Notes under the pieces: model-generated
The model's database searches: none
What the model saw: only the letters and a program-made list of their open reading frames with translations
What the model was told of the DNA's origin: nothing
IMG/VR virus record: IMGVR_UViG_3300044611_000766
Span: 1-64,000 of that record
Length of the DNA stretch: 64,000 nt
Reading direction: 5' to 3' (one strand)
Origin: a virus
Made by a program: the position numbers and the translations under genes
In this document: positions 10,201 to 21,500 of the stretch, in pieces
How the letters are laid out: every line of letters begins with the position of its first letter
Position numbering within the stretch: the stretch's first letter is position 1

Positions 10201-13200
10201 TTTGCGTTATTAAATTATTGTAATAATCAATGACTCCAGCATTTGGATCAACTATTAAACCCTCTTCATTTTTTCCAGTTACTCCACCATCTAGATATTG
10301 CTCTGCTGCTTTATAAAGTGCTTGGTTTTTTGATACTGCTGTAGAATTAATATTATTACCAATCCAGTCTGCACCCAAAAGAGAAGTAAATTCATTAGAC
10401 CATACTTTGTCCTCTTCAAATTCTTTTATTAAGCCATCGTTGTCGCCTGTGCTTAAAAATGTGATAAGAGGATGAGCGGATGCAATGTCGTCTTCATCTG
10501 GATCCATTCCGTAAATCTCTGCAAAAATATTTTTAACACTTTCATATGTATGGTATCCAACTCTAAACTGGTTCCAAATCCACTGAGCTTGACTAACATT
10601 TCTACCATTGCCAGCAATAACCTTCACTCCAGCATCATAGCTTTCGTCATAAAAGCCTCTTGCTGTTATAGATACTGTATCGGACATATCAAAAACTGAC
10701 ATAAAATCTTCACTTGAGCCAGTTAAACTTTCTCCATTATCTATATTGTCTTGACTATCTAATAGATCAATTAATGTTTGCTCTTTTAGTTTATCTAATT
10801 CATTTGAACGAAGATTATCAAAGTAATAACGATAATTGCCTCCACTAGACAAGGATCCTAAAAATTGTTTTTGATCTTGAGTAACAATTATTCTATCTGC
10901 TGCTGATAAATTTTCATTTTGTTTTGGTATTAAAGTGTTACTTTTTAGGCCAGTAAATTTTGGTTTATCAACAAATGCGTTTTGTGCATATACATACTTA
11001 ACATCTTGTCTTGTTCTTCTTCTATCTTCTTCATTGGTTATGTCAAAATTATTTTTAACTACAAAATTACCAAAACCAATTGTAAAAGTTTCTTGTTCAG
11101 AATCTTCTCCGACTTCGCTGCTATAAAACTTTTTAGCTGGATTAAATGCGCTTGTTACAACACCCAATGGCACTGAGTCATGAACAAAAGCAAAATAACA
11201 TTCTTTCAAGGAAGTTTCAGACATCCCTAGCAACTCCCAAGAATCTGCCAATACTCCACTTTCGTCATAAACATCTGGAAGATTTTCTGTTGGAGAAAAT
11301 ATTTCGCCTTCTTCATTAATTAGCAGTCCTAGGAACAAGGCCGCATCGGGAGATACAATTGCTTCAGTATTTCCCGATCCATCCGGATCACTATCGCTCC
11401 ACAAGAAATATGCTGGAGCGCAAACAACTGCTTGCTTTGAGTCTGGATTATAAATAAGAACTCTTCTTTGTTTATAGTCATCAGCAGAACCAGATAATTC
11501 AAAGTCATTTAATCTGTATTGTTCTTTAAACTTTTGAAGAACATTATTTCTTTCTTGCTCATCTTGAGTGAAATCATCAGGGTTGTCTCTGGTTAATAAC
11601 GGGTTGTATGGCCATCTCATGGCAACATAAAACTGTTCGTGAAGAGCATCTTTTGGAGTAGTCCATTCAGTAAAATTAAGTGCAGCATAGGGGTTTTCAA
11701 GCTGCCTATAGTAAGCGTCGTCGATATCGCCATAGATATCTTTTAATTCATCTTCAAACTCAATTGACTGACCTTCAGGAATAACTGGAAGTGGCATTTG
11801 AATAATTTGACTTGCAGGACCAGCAAATTTAGCTACGCTTGATCCTTCAAGTGTAGAAAATCCTGAGGGGTCAAAAGCAGCTTCGCTACTTAAAGCTTCT
11901 GCAAATGGAGATGCGGCTAAATATTGTCCAAATGGAAAATTAAAGTTAAGAACTTTTTCGCCACTACTATTTGTTGATACTAATTTTGTTTCTGAACCCT
12001 CTTTATCTATTAAATCTTTTTCAAACTTTGAAATTTCTATTATGTTTGCGAGTCTTTCTTCTACAGCATTTTGATCATTCAGATTAAAAATCTTATCAAA
12101 ATCAAGAGAGTTAAGAACTCCAGATGTTCTATTTGTAAAGAATGGATATCTAAATCTCATTGGCAAAAAGTCTGCCTGTTTGTGGTCCAATTGGATTGGA
12201 GAAACTATGTCCCCTACTACACCAAATGGCAAGTGAAAGCCTACCTGCACTTTTCCTTTATTTACTGGAAGAATAGACTTAATCTCTCCATCTACATAAT
12301 ATCTACCTCTGTCAACATCTCCAAAATTAATAATTTTACCGTTGAGAGGCTCTCCAGCTTTAAAAATATCTTCAAAGGTTAAAGAATTTTCTGCAAAGCT
12401 TGACATCATTCCAGAAAGCTTAGACTCTTGTAGGGTAGTAAATGCGTTTGCATCTGCTAATGGAGTTGATTCTTTATTAATTTGATTAATAATATCATTC
12501 ATTAAATAGTCGGGACTAGACCAAACTGGCCCTTCAACTTCCGAATCTTTACTTTCAATGTGGAATCCAGTAGAAATTGGATATACACCAGAGGTATATA
12601 GCCAGTGTGGTTTGCCATAAAATATTGTTGATCTATCTTCAAACGGCCTAACTGCGACTATATAGTTAGGAAGAAGTCTTGCACATAGCTGGAACATGTC
12701 CCAAACTGATCTCATATATGTTTGAGCTCTAAAAGATACTTCATCATATATGTCATCATCAAGATCAGATACAAGACCCATAGTTTTAAAAATGTTTGCT
12801 GTTCCTCTTCCAGCTAAATTTTTCATTAGCCCTGATCCCCCCAGACTTCCTGTTACGCCAACAGCAGCTATAGCTGGGGCTCCAGCAACGACCAAGGGGG
12901 CAGCCATTGCGGCAACTGCGCCTATCGCTAAACCGCCAAGAACTTGCGATGTACCAATTGCTTTAGATGAATCAACAAGTTTACTTGAAGCAGTTACTGT
13001 ACCAAGAACGCTTGATGCTGCTGGATTAGCTTCTCTTTCTGAGGCTTGTATAAGACGATTCCAAGATGAGTCATTAAGTCTATCTAAGTATCCAAACTTT
13101 TCATTTTCTATTTGATTTTCATCAATGCTTGTTAAAACGGACCAACCATCATCTATATCTCCGCCCATAAATTGAGATATTCCTAAACCATTACCAGGAT

Positions 13201-16200
13201 AAATATTTCTTTTAAATATTTCCATATCTCTTTGTGTAGAAAAATTGGTCCACATCATTTGCATCATCCCAAAGACGGGAGTTCTGACACTGCCACCTGC
13301 AGATTCTATTCCTCCAAATGATGCTACGTTTGCCATAGAATTTCCAATTGCTCCAACTGTACCAGTAAATGGATTATTAGACATAACGTTAAATACATCT
13401 GAAACAGTATTTCTGTACTGGCTTGCTTGAGCCTTTTCTCTTTCAGTTAATGGCTCATAAAGTATTGAACCAAAATGTCTAATGCCAAATTTATTTTCAG
13501 AAAAAACAGAACCCCTTGTTGCATGGGCAAAAGCTTCTCTTACTCTAGATGCTCCCATTGACAATAATCTAATCATCAAATCTCTTGGTTCAGAAAGCCA
13601 GAATCCTGTGTTGATTCCACCATCTATTTTTCCGCTATCACCTTTTTTGTTTGATGAATTAATAATAGGGCTGAGCTCAATGGCGTCAGATTGGCAAGTA
13701 ACTGTTACGATTTCTCCAAGTTCAACCTGTGTAATAACTCCATTAAATACTGTATCCAAGCTATTTGGGTTTGCCCCATATCCGGCCCTAAGGTGAACTC
13801 TTATGCCTGGTTTTAATCTCATATTTTCTATTTCAGTTACATACTTAGAATGAAAATGTGTTGAAAAGTTTCTTGATACGTTTAATATACTGTCCATTAG
13901 AGTAGCTGCGCCCGCGGATACGTTAGAGGGCCCTGTAGTGGAGTTGGCATTTGCGGTAGAAATAAGATCGGAAACAGTTAATTCTGGTTTTGACAACTTA
14001 GAATAAGTATTGGACAACCTTAAAATTAAAGTATCTCCTAAAATATCCTCAGATTGAACAATAGAAAAATCTATTACAGATTGCAATCCATAAAAGTTGT
14101 CAAAAAGTTTTGTTCCGGAAAAGTAACTTTCGTCTATAAGCCACAACATATAAGTTGGGAATGCCCTTATCATTCTGTAGGACTTATCTCTATACTGGGT
14201 ATCCATCATCATTTTTTCCCAGTGCTTTAAAGCTTCTTTGTAGCCACCAGAAGAACTAACGCTTTGCATTTCGTCTTTAGAATTTGTTCCATAGCCTCTT
14301 TGATAAGAGTCTAGTGGCACTGCACCAGGAACCTGAGTATGTACTTCTTGCTTATCTCTTTCTGGAGTTGAAGTGTCAGCGACTGGAGTTGACTTTGCTC
14401 CAAGCAAAACAGCGTTACCATCCGCGTCGGGTACTACATTTAGGTTATCAAGCGCAATGTAGAATCGACCATCTTCTTCTGCAGAGTAACCAAGTAAAAA
14501 ACCTCCATCTGGAGTTTGGTAAATTCCTGGAATCTTTCCTAATGATGATGAGTCAGCAGATGGCATGTAATAAAGGACGCCGCCATAAGGAACCTCATCG
14601 GGATCAAAAGATGGAAGCTTTCCTTCTTTAAGTGAATATTCACTTTCCATAACTAAAGAATTAAAAGCTTTGATTTGTTCTTTAGAACCTGTAACCAAAT
14701 CTCCGATTCTTAGTTCGCCATATTCGGTTGCAAACTTTAGATCTGCAAATGTATGCTCAACGCCAAGCTCATCAACAAATGTTTCAATAAAATCTTTCCA
14801 AATATCTGGAAATTTATTTGCTATATTTCTACTTCTATTTAATCCCGTTTGTTCTATGATTGATTCATTATCAGTATCAAATATAGCTTTTCTAAATATC
14901 ATCATAGCTTTTGCTGGTTCCATATTTAGTGTATTAATTAAATAATTTTTTGCTTCTTCTATCGAACCGTTACTTAATAGCAGGTTTTGCTTAACGGTGT
15001 CTGCTATTGCTTTATCAGCTTCTGTTAATTCAATTGAATCTAAATCACTTTTTATTGGTATATGGAATTCGTCTCTATCTATAATGTTATTAATTAAGTC
15101 TTGGTCAAATGTTTCAAATGATCTAAAATAAAAATCAGGATCTAAAGTTCCTACTGTATCTCCAAGACTATCTTTTACTTGTAATGGCAAATCTGGGTAG
15201 GCGTTAAAAACTCCCCAGTTTTGCTTAAGTCTTAAGAATGGATTTCTTTTAGATTTAAATTGTTCAATAAACTTTCTTTGCTGCTCATTGCTTATCATTT
15301 CTCTTTTTTGTTGAAAAACGTCAAAGTCAACAAGAGACAGCTCTACTTGATAAACGTGTGGATAGTTTGGTACTGTGTTTACATTGTAGGATAGTGGAAG
15401 AACATACTTAACTCCAGCCAATGCGGTAATAATATTTTTAATTCCCATGAAGCCTATGACGCCTGCAGCGTGTTCAAGCCTTGCAAGGCCTGATAAAAAG
15501 TCAAACATGTTTTTAATTTTTCTTAATTCTTTTTCTCCAAATATAGTTAAAGACATACTTACAAAAGTGTCTTTTGCACCTATGTGCTGATATGTTGGTT
15601 CGTCTTCCATTTGAATTTGCATCTTAGCAAGGTTATTTCCCAAGCTCACTGTAACGGCATTGACTATTACTGACTTTGGATCCAAGTCGAGCTTCATCAT
15701 CGGCACGTCCCATTCTCTAAATGAGAATGCCCCTTGACGTGCCTGAGCGGCTTCTAACAAGCCGATTATATCTTCGTTAGCAAAAAATCTTTCGTATAAC
15801 CCGACATTAAATGCCATTACAAGTTCTTCTTCAACTTTTTCTTTTATTGCTAACCATTCTTGGTTTGAATATTTATTATCTTTAGTAAATGTAATTTGTT
15901 TTCTTGTTGCTTTTTTGTCTGTTTCTTGTTCTATAAAATATGAAAGAATTGAACTTGAACTGCCAGTATCTTTATATTCTGAATAAGCAGCGTTGTGTAT
16001 CTTGTCTTTGCCTTCCTTAAGATCTATCTGACCTTGTGTTAGATTTGGGTATGCTGGATTGCCACCAGAACTTGTGTCTCCTGGAATTGCAGGAATCTCT
16101 AATTCGCTACTGGACTTTCTATCTTTAATATATTCTGTAACATCAGGATCTGTTATATTATTTGTAGATAAATAATCAACAGCTAAATTGTCATATACTT

Positions 16201-18102
16201 TATCTTTTATGTCGTTAGAACTTGCGCCGAGCTTGAATGACCGTAAGCATTATTGCAGCTTTGTTTTTTGCGGAAGGTCCTATGATATTGTTTTTAGATG
16301 TGTATATAACACTTTCTAAATCTCTATGGTAAGATTCTGATTCGTTAACGTCTAACCCAAATCTTCCTAATAGACTTTCCCAAAAACCTCTGCCAACATC
16401 TGTTCTTGCTACTTCTTCTGAGGTTCTAAAAGAAGAAATATCTGGAGTAAATATTTTTGACTGAACGCTTGATGGAATGTATAGCTGAATATTTTTTCCA
16501 TCTTCCCATTCTTTTAATACATTTGTTTTTAATACAGATGTTTTATCATCGTAGACGTTTGTATCAGCGGAGGTAGAGCTTTGGCCAAATCCACTATTTC
16601 CATTTGAGTCAGTTCTATCTGGATACTGGTCGTCTTCTCCGTTCTGAATTAAAACTATTTGTTGAAGAACTGTCAAAACCAAAAGTTTTACTGGAAGATT
16701 CTTCTTCTTTGTCTGATTCAGATATAAAATCTTCACTTATATAATTGTACATTGATCCAGCTGCACGACCCATAAAGTGTCTATACTTGCCCCAGTGAAT
16801 TGATTGATTAAAATCTTTTATCATTGGCAAAAATGGTTTATGATTAAAGTTTAATAATTCTAAATCCACAACAAGCGCAAATGGATAATCTGGTATTGTA
16901 GATATACTCATTGAGTTGAGCACTACTCCAGTTATTTTATGAACGCTATTTAAATAATGATTTTTAACAGGAAGTATTGGAGAGTACTTAAACGCTGCCA
17001 CCAAACCTCTTAATGATGATAGAAACTTATCTACTTTTTGTGTATCTGCTTCGTCATTAAAGTCAATTTTAAAATCTGAATTAACACTTAATTTTGATCC
17101 ATCGTCTACATCAATGCCCCATATATTTTCATAGTTTGGAAAATAAAGTCTTATATTTATTGATGTTTCTCTGTAACCAGAATTAAACTTAGGAGAAGAC
17201 TTTTGTCTTATTGCTCCACCCGTCATACTTCCAGTCTTAAATGCAGTATTAACAGATATGGAAACTGGTGGCACATAAAAATTAGCTGCACCTATTCTTA
17301 AGTGAAAAATATCTGGAGTAGCAGGAGTAATATTAGATGGTATTGCCATTCTTTCAATTGCTTTTTGTAGCTTTTGTACTGTTAAGAAATCTTTTGTATC
17401 CCATACTGGTTCAAAAACTGCTTCTCCAGTATTTTTATCTGTTCCAAATGATTTAAACATTTGTTCCATGATATATTTAGTATCATTTAATGGATCATCA
17501 TCCATGTGACCATAGTCAGCCGTTGCAGCCAGTGCAGACAAAAATAAATTAGCTAAGTTAGGGAAATATTGATATATAATTGATAAAGTAATAGGATCTT
17601 TTGCAAAAAAGTTTCTTACTTTAATCAATTCATTTTGCCATCTAATATCTCTCTCTGCATTATTGATTGCATTGTTTGGGTCTTTATTTTCTGCAGATCC
17701 AGTTAGTGTTTCAAGACTAGAAAATCTTTTTCTAGAAAATTCTCTTAATCCACCTATTTCCTCAACTAAATCTAAGATACCAGAGTTTAATACTTTATCA
17801 AATAGTTCCTTTCTATATTTTTGATCTAACTGATGAGCTGAGTTGCTTACAGAAAAAAGATCACTTATAGAATCACCGAGTTAGCCCAAGACTTACAGAG
17901 TTGCCGAGCTAACCCTAACTTGCTATTTCCTTTTTCATCTAATTCATCTAATTTTGTTGGAAGGTCATTAATTAAAAATTTGACTCTATCCCTTGCTGTT
18001 TTTGAAAGAAAACTATATTTTTTATCAGCGTCGGGATATCCGCGCCCATGCAACGAACGGATTAAGGTTTGATGAACTATAAGTATTTTGAGTATCTGAC
18101 AT
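7250..18102 (-). CDS. Giant multidomain baseplate hub protein with five CGGN codons and a thermonuclease-like domain
   Basis: From ATG at 18102 (AGG eight bases upstream), five CGGN codons (residues 21, 66, 75, 487, 624) join six frame segments into one 3615-residue protein; the length is an exact multiple of three only with all five. Related modules occur twice: one ends near ISTIPDYPFALVVDLELLNF, the other near NTVPNYPHVYQVELSLVDF. A hub (late control D/gp27-like) segment near 1420 reads KPGIRVHLRAGYG plus FNGVITQV; another near 3000 reads HDLVYITDSYERMYGIFEVE. Near 3330, VSHVVDGDTFDV and VRFEGVNTSE match the staphylococcal nuclease fold. Alanine/glycine-rich hydrophobic stretches occur near 1660-1720 and 3130-3170. 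It probably forms the central hub. The ATG at 15817 lies in an already open frame and is probably internal. Confidence 0.78.
16226..16229 (-). other. CGGC four-base codon (+1 recoding site 3)
   Basis: In-frame GCT CGGC GCA at residue 624 of the giant hub protein. The triplet frame ends three codons later; the four-base frame gives ASSNDIKDK and runs straight into the long frame that ends at 7250. Confidence 0.88.
16638..16641 (-). other. CGGA four-base codon (+1 recoding site 4)
   Basis: In-frame GAA CGGA GAA at residue 487 of the hub protein. The triplet frame ends nine codons later at TAG. Four-base reading gives NSFNSE-X-EDDQYPDRTD and continues for 136 codons to site 3. Confidence 0.88.
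17875..17878 (-). other. CGGT four-base codon (+1 recoding site 5)
   Basis: In-frame ACT CGGT GAT, reached only after four-base reading of the site 28 bases upstream. Without it the frame meets TGA at once (CGG TGA). With it, DSISDLFSVSN opens a frame of 411 codons. It is the only CGGT among the 13. Confidence 0.9.
17903..17906 (-). other. CGGC four-base codon (+1 recoding site 6)
   Basis: In-frame GCT CGGC AAC at residue 66 of the hub protein. Four-base reading gives NSVSLGLT, eight codons, then the next CGG. The pair changes frame by two in total, matching the observed flanking frames. Confidence 0.9.
18039..18042 (-). other. CGGA four-base codon (+1 recoding site 7)
   Basis: In-frame GCG CGGA TAT at residue 21 of the hub protein. 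The triplet frame ends four codons later at TGA. Four-base reading gives YPDADKKYSFLSKTARD. Confidence 0.88.
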
Positions 18103-18105
18103 ATA

Positions 18106-18558
18106 TTACCTAAACATTTTTTCTACAGTTAGTTTTGCGCCTAGTTTATTGGCTGAACTATTCTGAGCTACAGAAGATCCGTACCTTGTTATTTTACCAC
18201 TTTTTTTAAAGCCTGCAAAGTTATTTGACCCATAATTTAATGATTTAAAATTATTTTTTTCCTTATACCTTGCAGTCTGAAAATTCTTATTATCATAGCC
18301 TGCACCTTTTGGTAGAATTAAGGTTCCTGCTGATTTATCTAATCCCTCAAAAGACCCTCTGACTGGATCGGAAGGTCCAGAACTTCTAGAAATTTTAGAT
18401 GCTGGCTCTATGGTTGGGCTTGTGGCACTAGAAGATTTTTGCGAAGAAGATATTCTTCCTGATAATTTACTTACTGATTTAGCTTTTGGTGTTGGGTCAA
18501 CTCTTTTGTTGGCAGCTTTTTTTAAGTTTGCATTTTGAGTGCCTGCGCCAAAAATCAT
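18106..18558 (-). CDS. Small basic serine-rich protein of unknown function
   Basis: This 150-residue protein is rich in Lys, Ser and Ala with no long helix, membrane segment or catalytic motif (SGRISSSQKSSSATSP; C-terminus KLTVEKMFR). It sits between the second long tail protein and the giant hub protein, with short gaps on both sides, and its stop codon lies just before the hub start codon. Such position and composition suit a small tail or baseplate assembly factor, but this is only inference. It contains no in-frame CGG; its last Arg is AGG. Confidence 0.65.
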   Translation of the reverse strand: MIFGAGTQNANLKKAANKRVDPTPKAKSVSKLSGRISSSQKSSSATSPTIEPASKISRSSGPSDPVRGSFEGLDKSAGTLILPKGAGYDNKNFQTARYKEKNNFKSLNYGSNNFAGFKKSGKITRYGSSVAQNSSANKLGAKLTVEKMFR

Positions 18559-18566
18559 AATATTAC

Positions 18567-21500
18567 CTAAAAGCTAGATGCTACATTCGAATATGGGTCT
18601 CTACCTAATCTTGGGAGCCCATTATACATAGTAGTGTTAATTGGGCCTGTAGCAACACCTCCAGCTAGTTGTCGCATCTTTTCAGCGTCTGCTTGAGAGC
18701 CACTTAAATGTATTTTATAACTCATAGCTGCAGTGGTTGGATTTAAGTATTTTAAATCAGATATAGATGGAAGTGCTTTAGGAAAATCTGATTCGTAGGC
18801 GCTACCACCTGGGAGCATTGGAGGACCTTCAATTTGCTCCTGAGTTCTTTCTTTAGATGCTGAATAAATAAAACCGAAAGCTGCCAAACCGACTAGTGCG
18901 TAAGCTGAGTTTCTAATAATAGAATCCTGAAATAAATCTCCCATTCCTCCTGATTTAAACATTCTTCCCATTCTAGTATAAAGTTTATCAGGAGCCGAGC
19001 CAGAACCTCCTGCTATTGAATCATCTATGTCATCAATAAATCCAAGTGCATCAGGAGATATATCTGCTGGGTCCAGGAACTCTACTGCAGCAGCAGATCC
19101 TGGAGGTGGGGCTACCGATGCGGAGACTGATGGCCCCGATACACCATAAGCCTGATTTAATCTTGCTTGTGTTTGCTGAGCTCTTATGAGAGTGTAGTTT
19201 TGTTTTGCTTCTTCTGAAAAATCATCTACAATTCCGCCCCTTGATATCATTTGTAAAAGTTCATAATTTGCTTCAGAAACACCTAATTCCATTCTGGCCC
19301 CTGTGCGAATCTGTTCTCGCATTTCACCTACGCCCATAGTATTGCCGGGACCAATGATGGTCCTAAGAGTATCTTTTGCGTCTTTTCTTGCTTGAGACAA
19401 AAGCGCTTTAGCTTCTTGTCTTTGAAGATTTTGAATATCAATTGGATTCATTCTGCCAGAAAATTCACTAACTGCTGCATCAAGTTGATCATAATTTCCA
19501 GTTGCTAAAGCTACTTTTGATGCCCTTCTATCATAAGCGTCTCTCCATAGTTCTGTCATTTCAAATCCGAAGACTATCTGGTGCACCTTCTTTAAATATA
19601 GCCTCACGCATTACTTGTGCTGATCTAGCTCCAAACTTTCTTCTTACAGACGCTTCCATCGTGTCAAATACGTCTAATATATTTGTTGCAGACTTTGCAT
19701 TTGAAAGTGCAGACATCATTTCATATATTCTTGTAGAAAGATCTGTTTTATGCATTACCTTAAGAAGTTCTTCTGCATCTGGAGTATATGATTTTTCTAG
19801 ATCCAGTTTTTTAATTGTTTCGAATGTTCCCCTTAAACTTTCTGCTATCTCATCAGTATATTTAAGATATTCAGCTCTAGCCGTTGGAGCAAAAGTCATT
19901 TCATTGTTTACTGCAGTTCTGTATATTTGCGACATTGTTCCTTCAAGGACATCTTTTTTCTTTTTTGATATCTCAAAATATCTAGATGTTACTGCATATC
20001 TATTGTAGGCATCGGTTCCTTTTCTTAAGGTTAATCTTGATAGCATTTGTTCTTCATCTGCATTTTCAAGATCTTGTATTTCTTGAAGTAAACGTGCTTC
20101 TCCTGCACTACCGGAAGCAGCTGTTCTTAAAGCTTCTCTGTATCCTATTAAAGTATTTTCTTTAATTTTTATTAGCTCTTCACTACTTTTAATTCTTGCC
20201 CCAGGATGGGCTGGATCTAAAAGGGCTCGATCATAAGCTGCCAACTCGTCGTCTGCATCACCTCTTAATATTTGAATTCCTCTCATGAATCCAGTTCCCT
20301 CACTGATGCTCTTAACTGCTCCTTCGCCTGCAGTACCAAGGTTAATTAACATCTTTGAAGGATCAGATGGATCGATTTTTGCATACTTGTTAATTAACTC
20401 TGCAATTATTTTTGCTTGACTGTCTTGATCTGCTACGTCATTAAATGATTGAAACATCTGAATTCCTTGAAGAATTTCAGTCATCTCTGTTTGTTGTATT
20501 ATCCTTCCTCCTGCTATTTTTTGCACTGCTGCAGTAGGGTCATCAGAGCTTGCGATAAGCTCTTTTACCATGTCGACCGCATTAGAGGGAGGTATTAGTC
20601 CAACTGAATATTTTAATCTATAGAAATCTTCTAGCCCAACATTTGCCAAAAAATTACCTGAGTCGTCTAATAAATCAATCATCTTACCAGAGCCTCTAAA
20701 GCTTTGTAAAACATCTTCAACTTGTGTTTGCATGCTAACAGCAAAGCCCTGCCTGTTAATGTATAGACCTAATGAGTTTGACGGATCAGGAACTGAACTA
20801 ATGGATATCTCTTGCAGAACTTGATCTAAAGCTGCTTTTTGATTTATTTCAGCCATATCTTTATCTACACCAGAAAGTCCACTAATATAATTAGTTATAT
20901 CTTGTCTTGTACTTAAATTAACTCCTTGTAGTTGAGAGAATTTTTGTGCTGCTTTTTTATCTATATCTAATCCAGCTCCCTCAAAAAGAATATTAAAAAC
21001 ACTGCCCCTAGTGTAATACGGCTCTGCGTCTGTTGCTCTACCTAGGGATATTTGCATATCTGCAAGACTAACTTTTGTATTTTTTGCGTAATCAATCACT
21101 TGCTTGTTTAAGGCAAGCTCTGACGCAGATTTGCTTGAAGCCATTTCTGCTAAATCATATTCTTGCATATTCATGAAGGCTTCAAACTTCATGTCTTTTG
21201 CTTTTTGAGAACTTCTAACTCTAATTAGTAAGTCTTCAACATCTGCGCTATCTACATCTGATCCTCTAACTTGAATTTTGCCTTTTAGCTTTTTGTCACC
21301 TTTTGCATCGACCATAGACTGTCGAACTTGATTAAGAATTTCTCTATCATCTGCGCTTAAATTCATTGTATTCAATGGATCATTTGCTGCATCAAACAGC
21401 TCTAAATAATCATCTGTTCTTGACTTAAGTATGTTTGCAATGTTTTCTTTTTTAGATAAATCAGTTCTACTAAAAATTCTTTCTTGAAAACCAGTTGGCT

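Noticed and set aside
15817-15817. Independent gene start of the hub protein at ATG 15817
   Set aside because: The frame is already open for 136 codons upstream to the CGGC site and the purine-rich stretch before the ATG encodes a Lys/Glu helix; an internal start cannot be fully excluded but is not needed.
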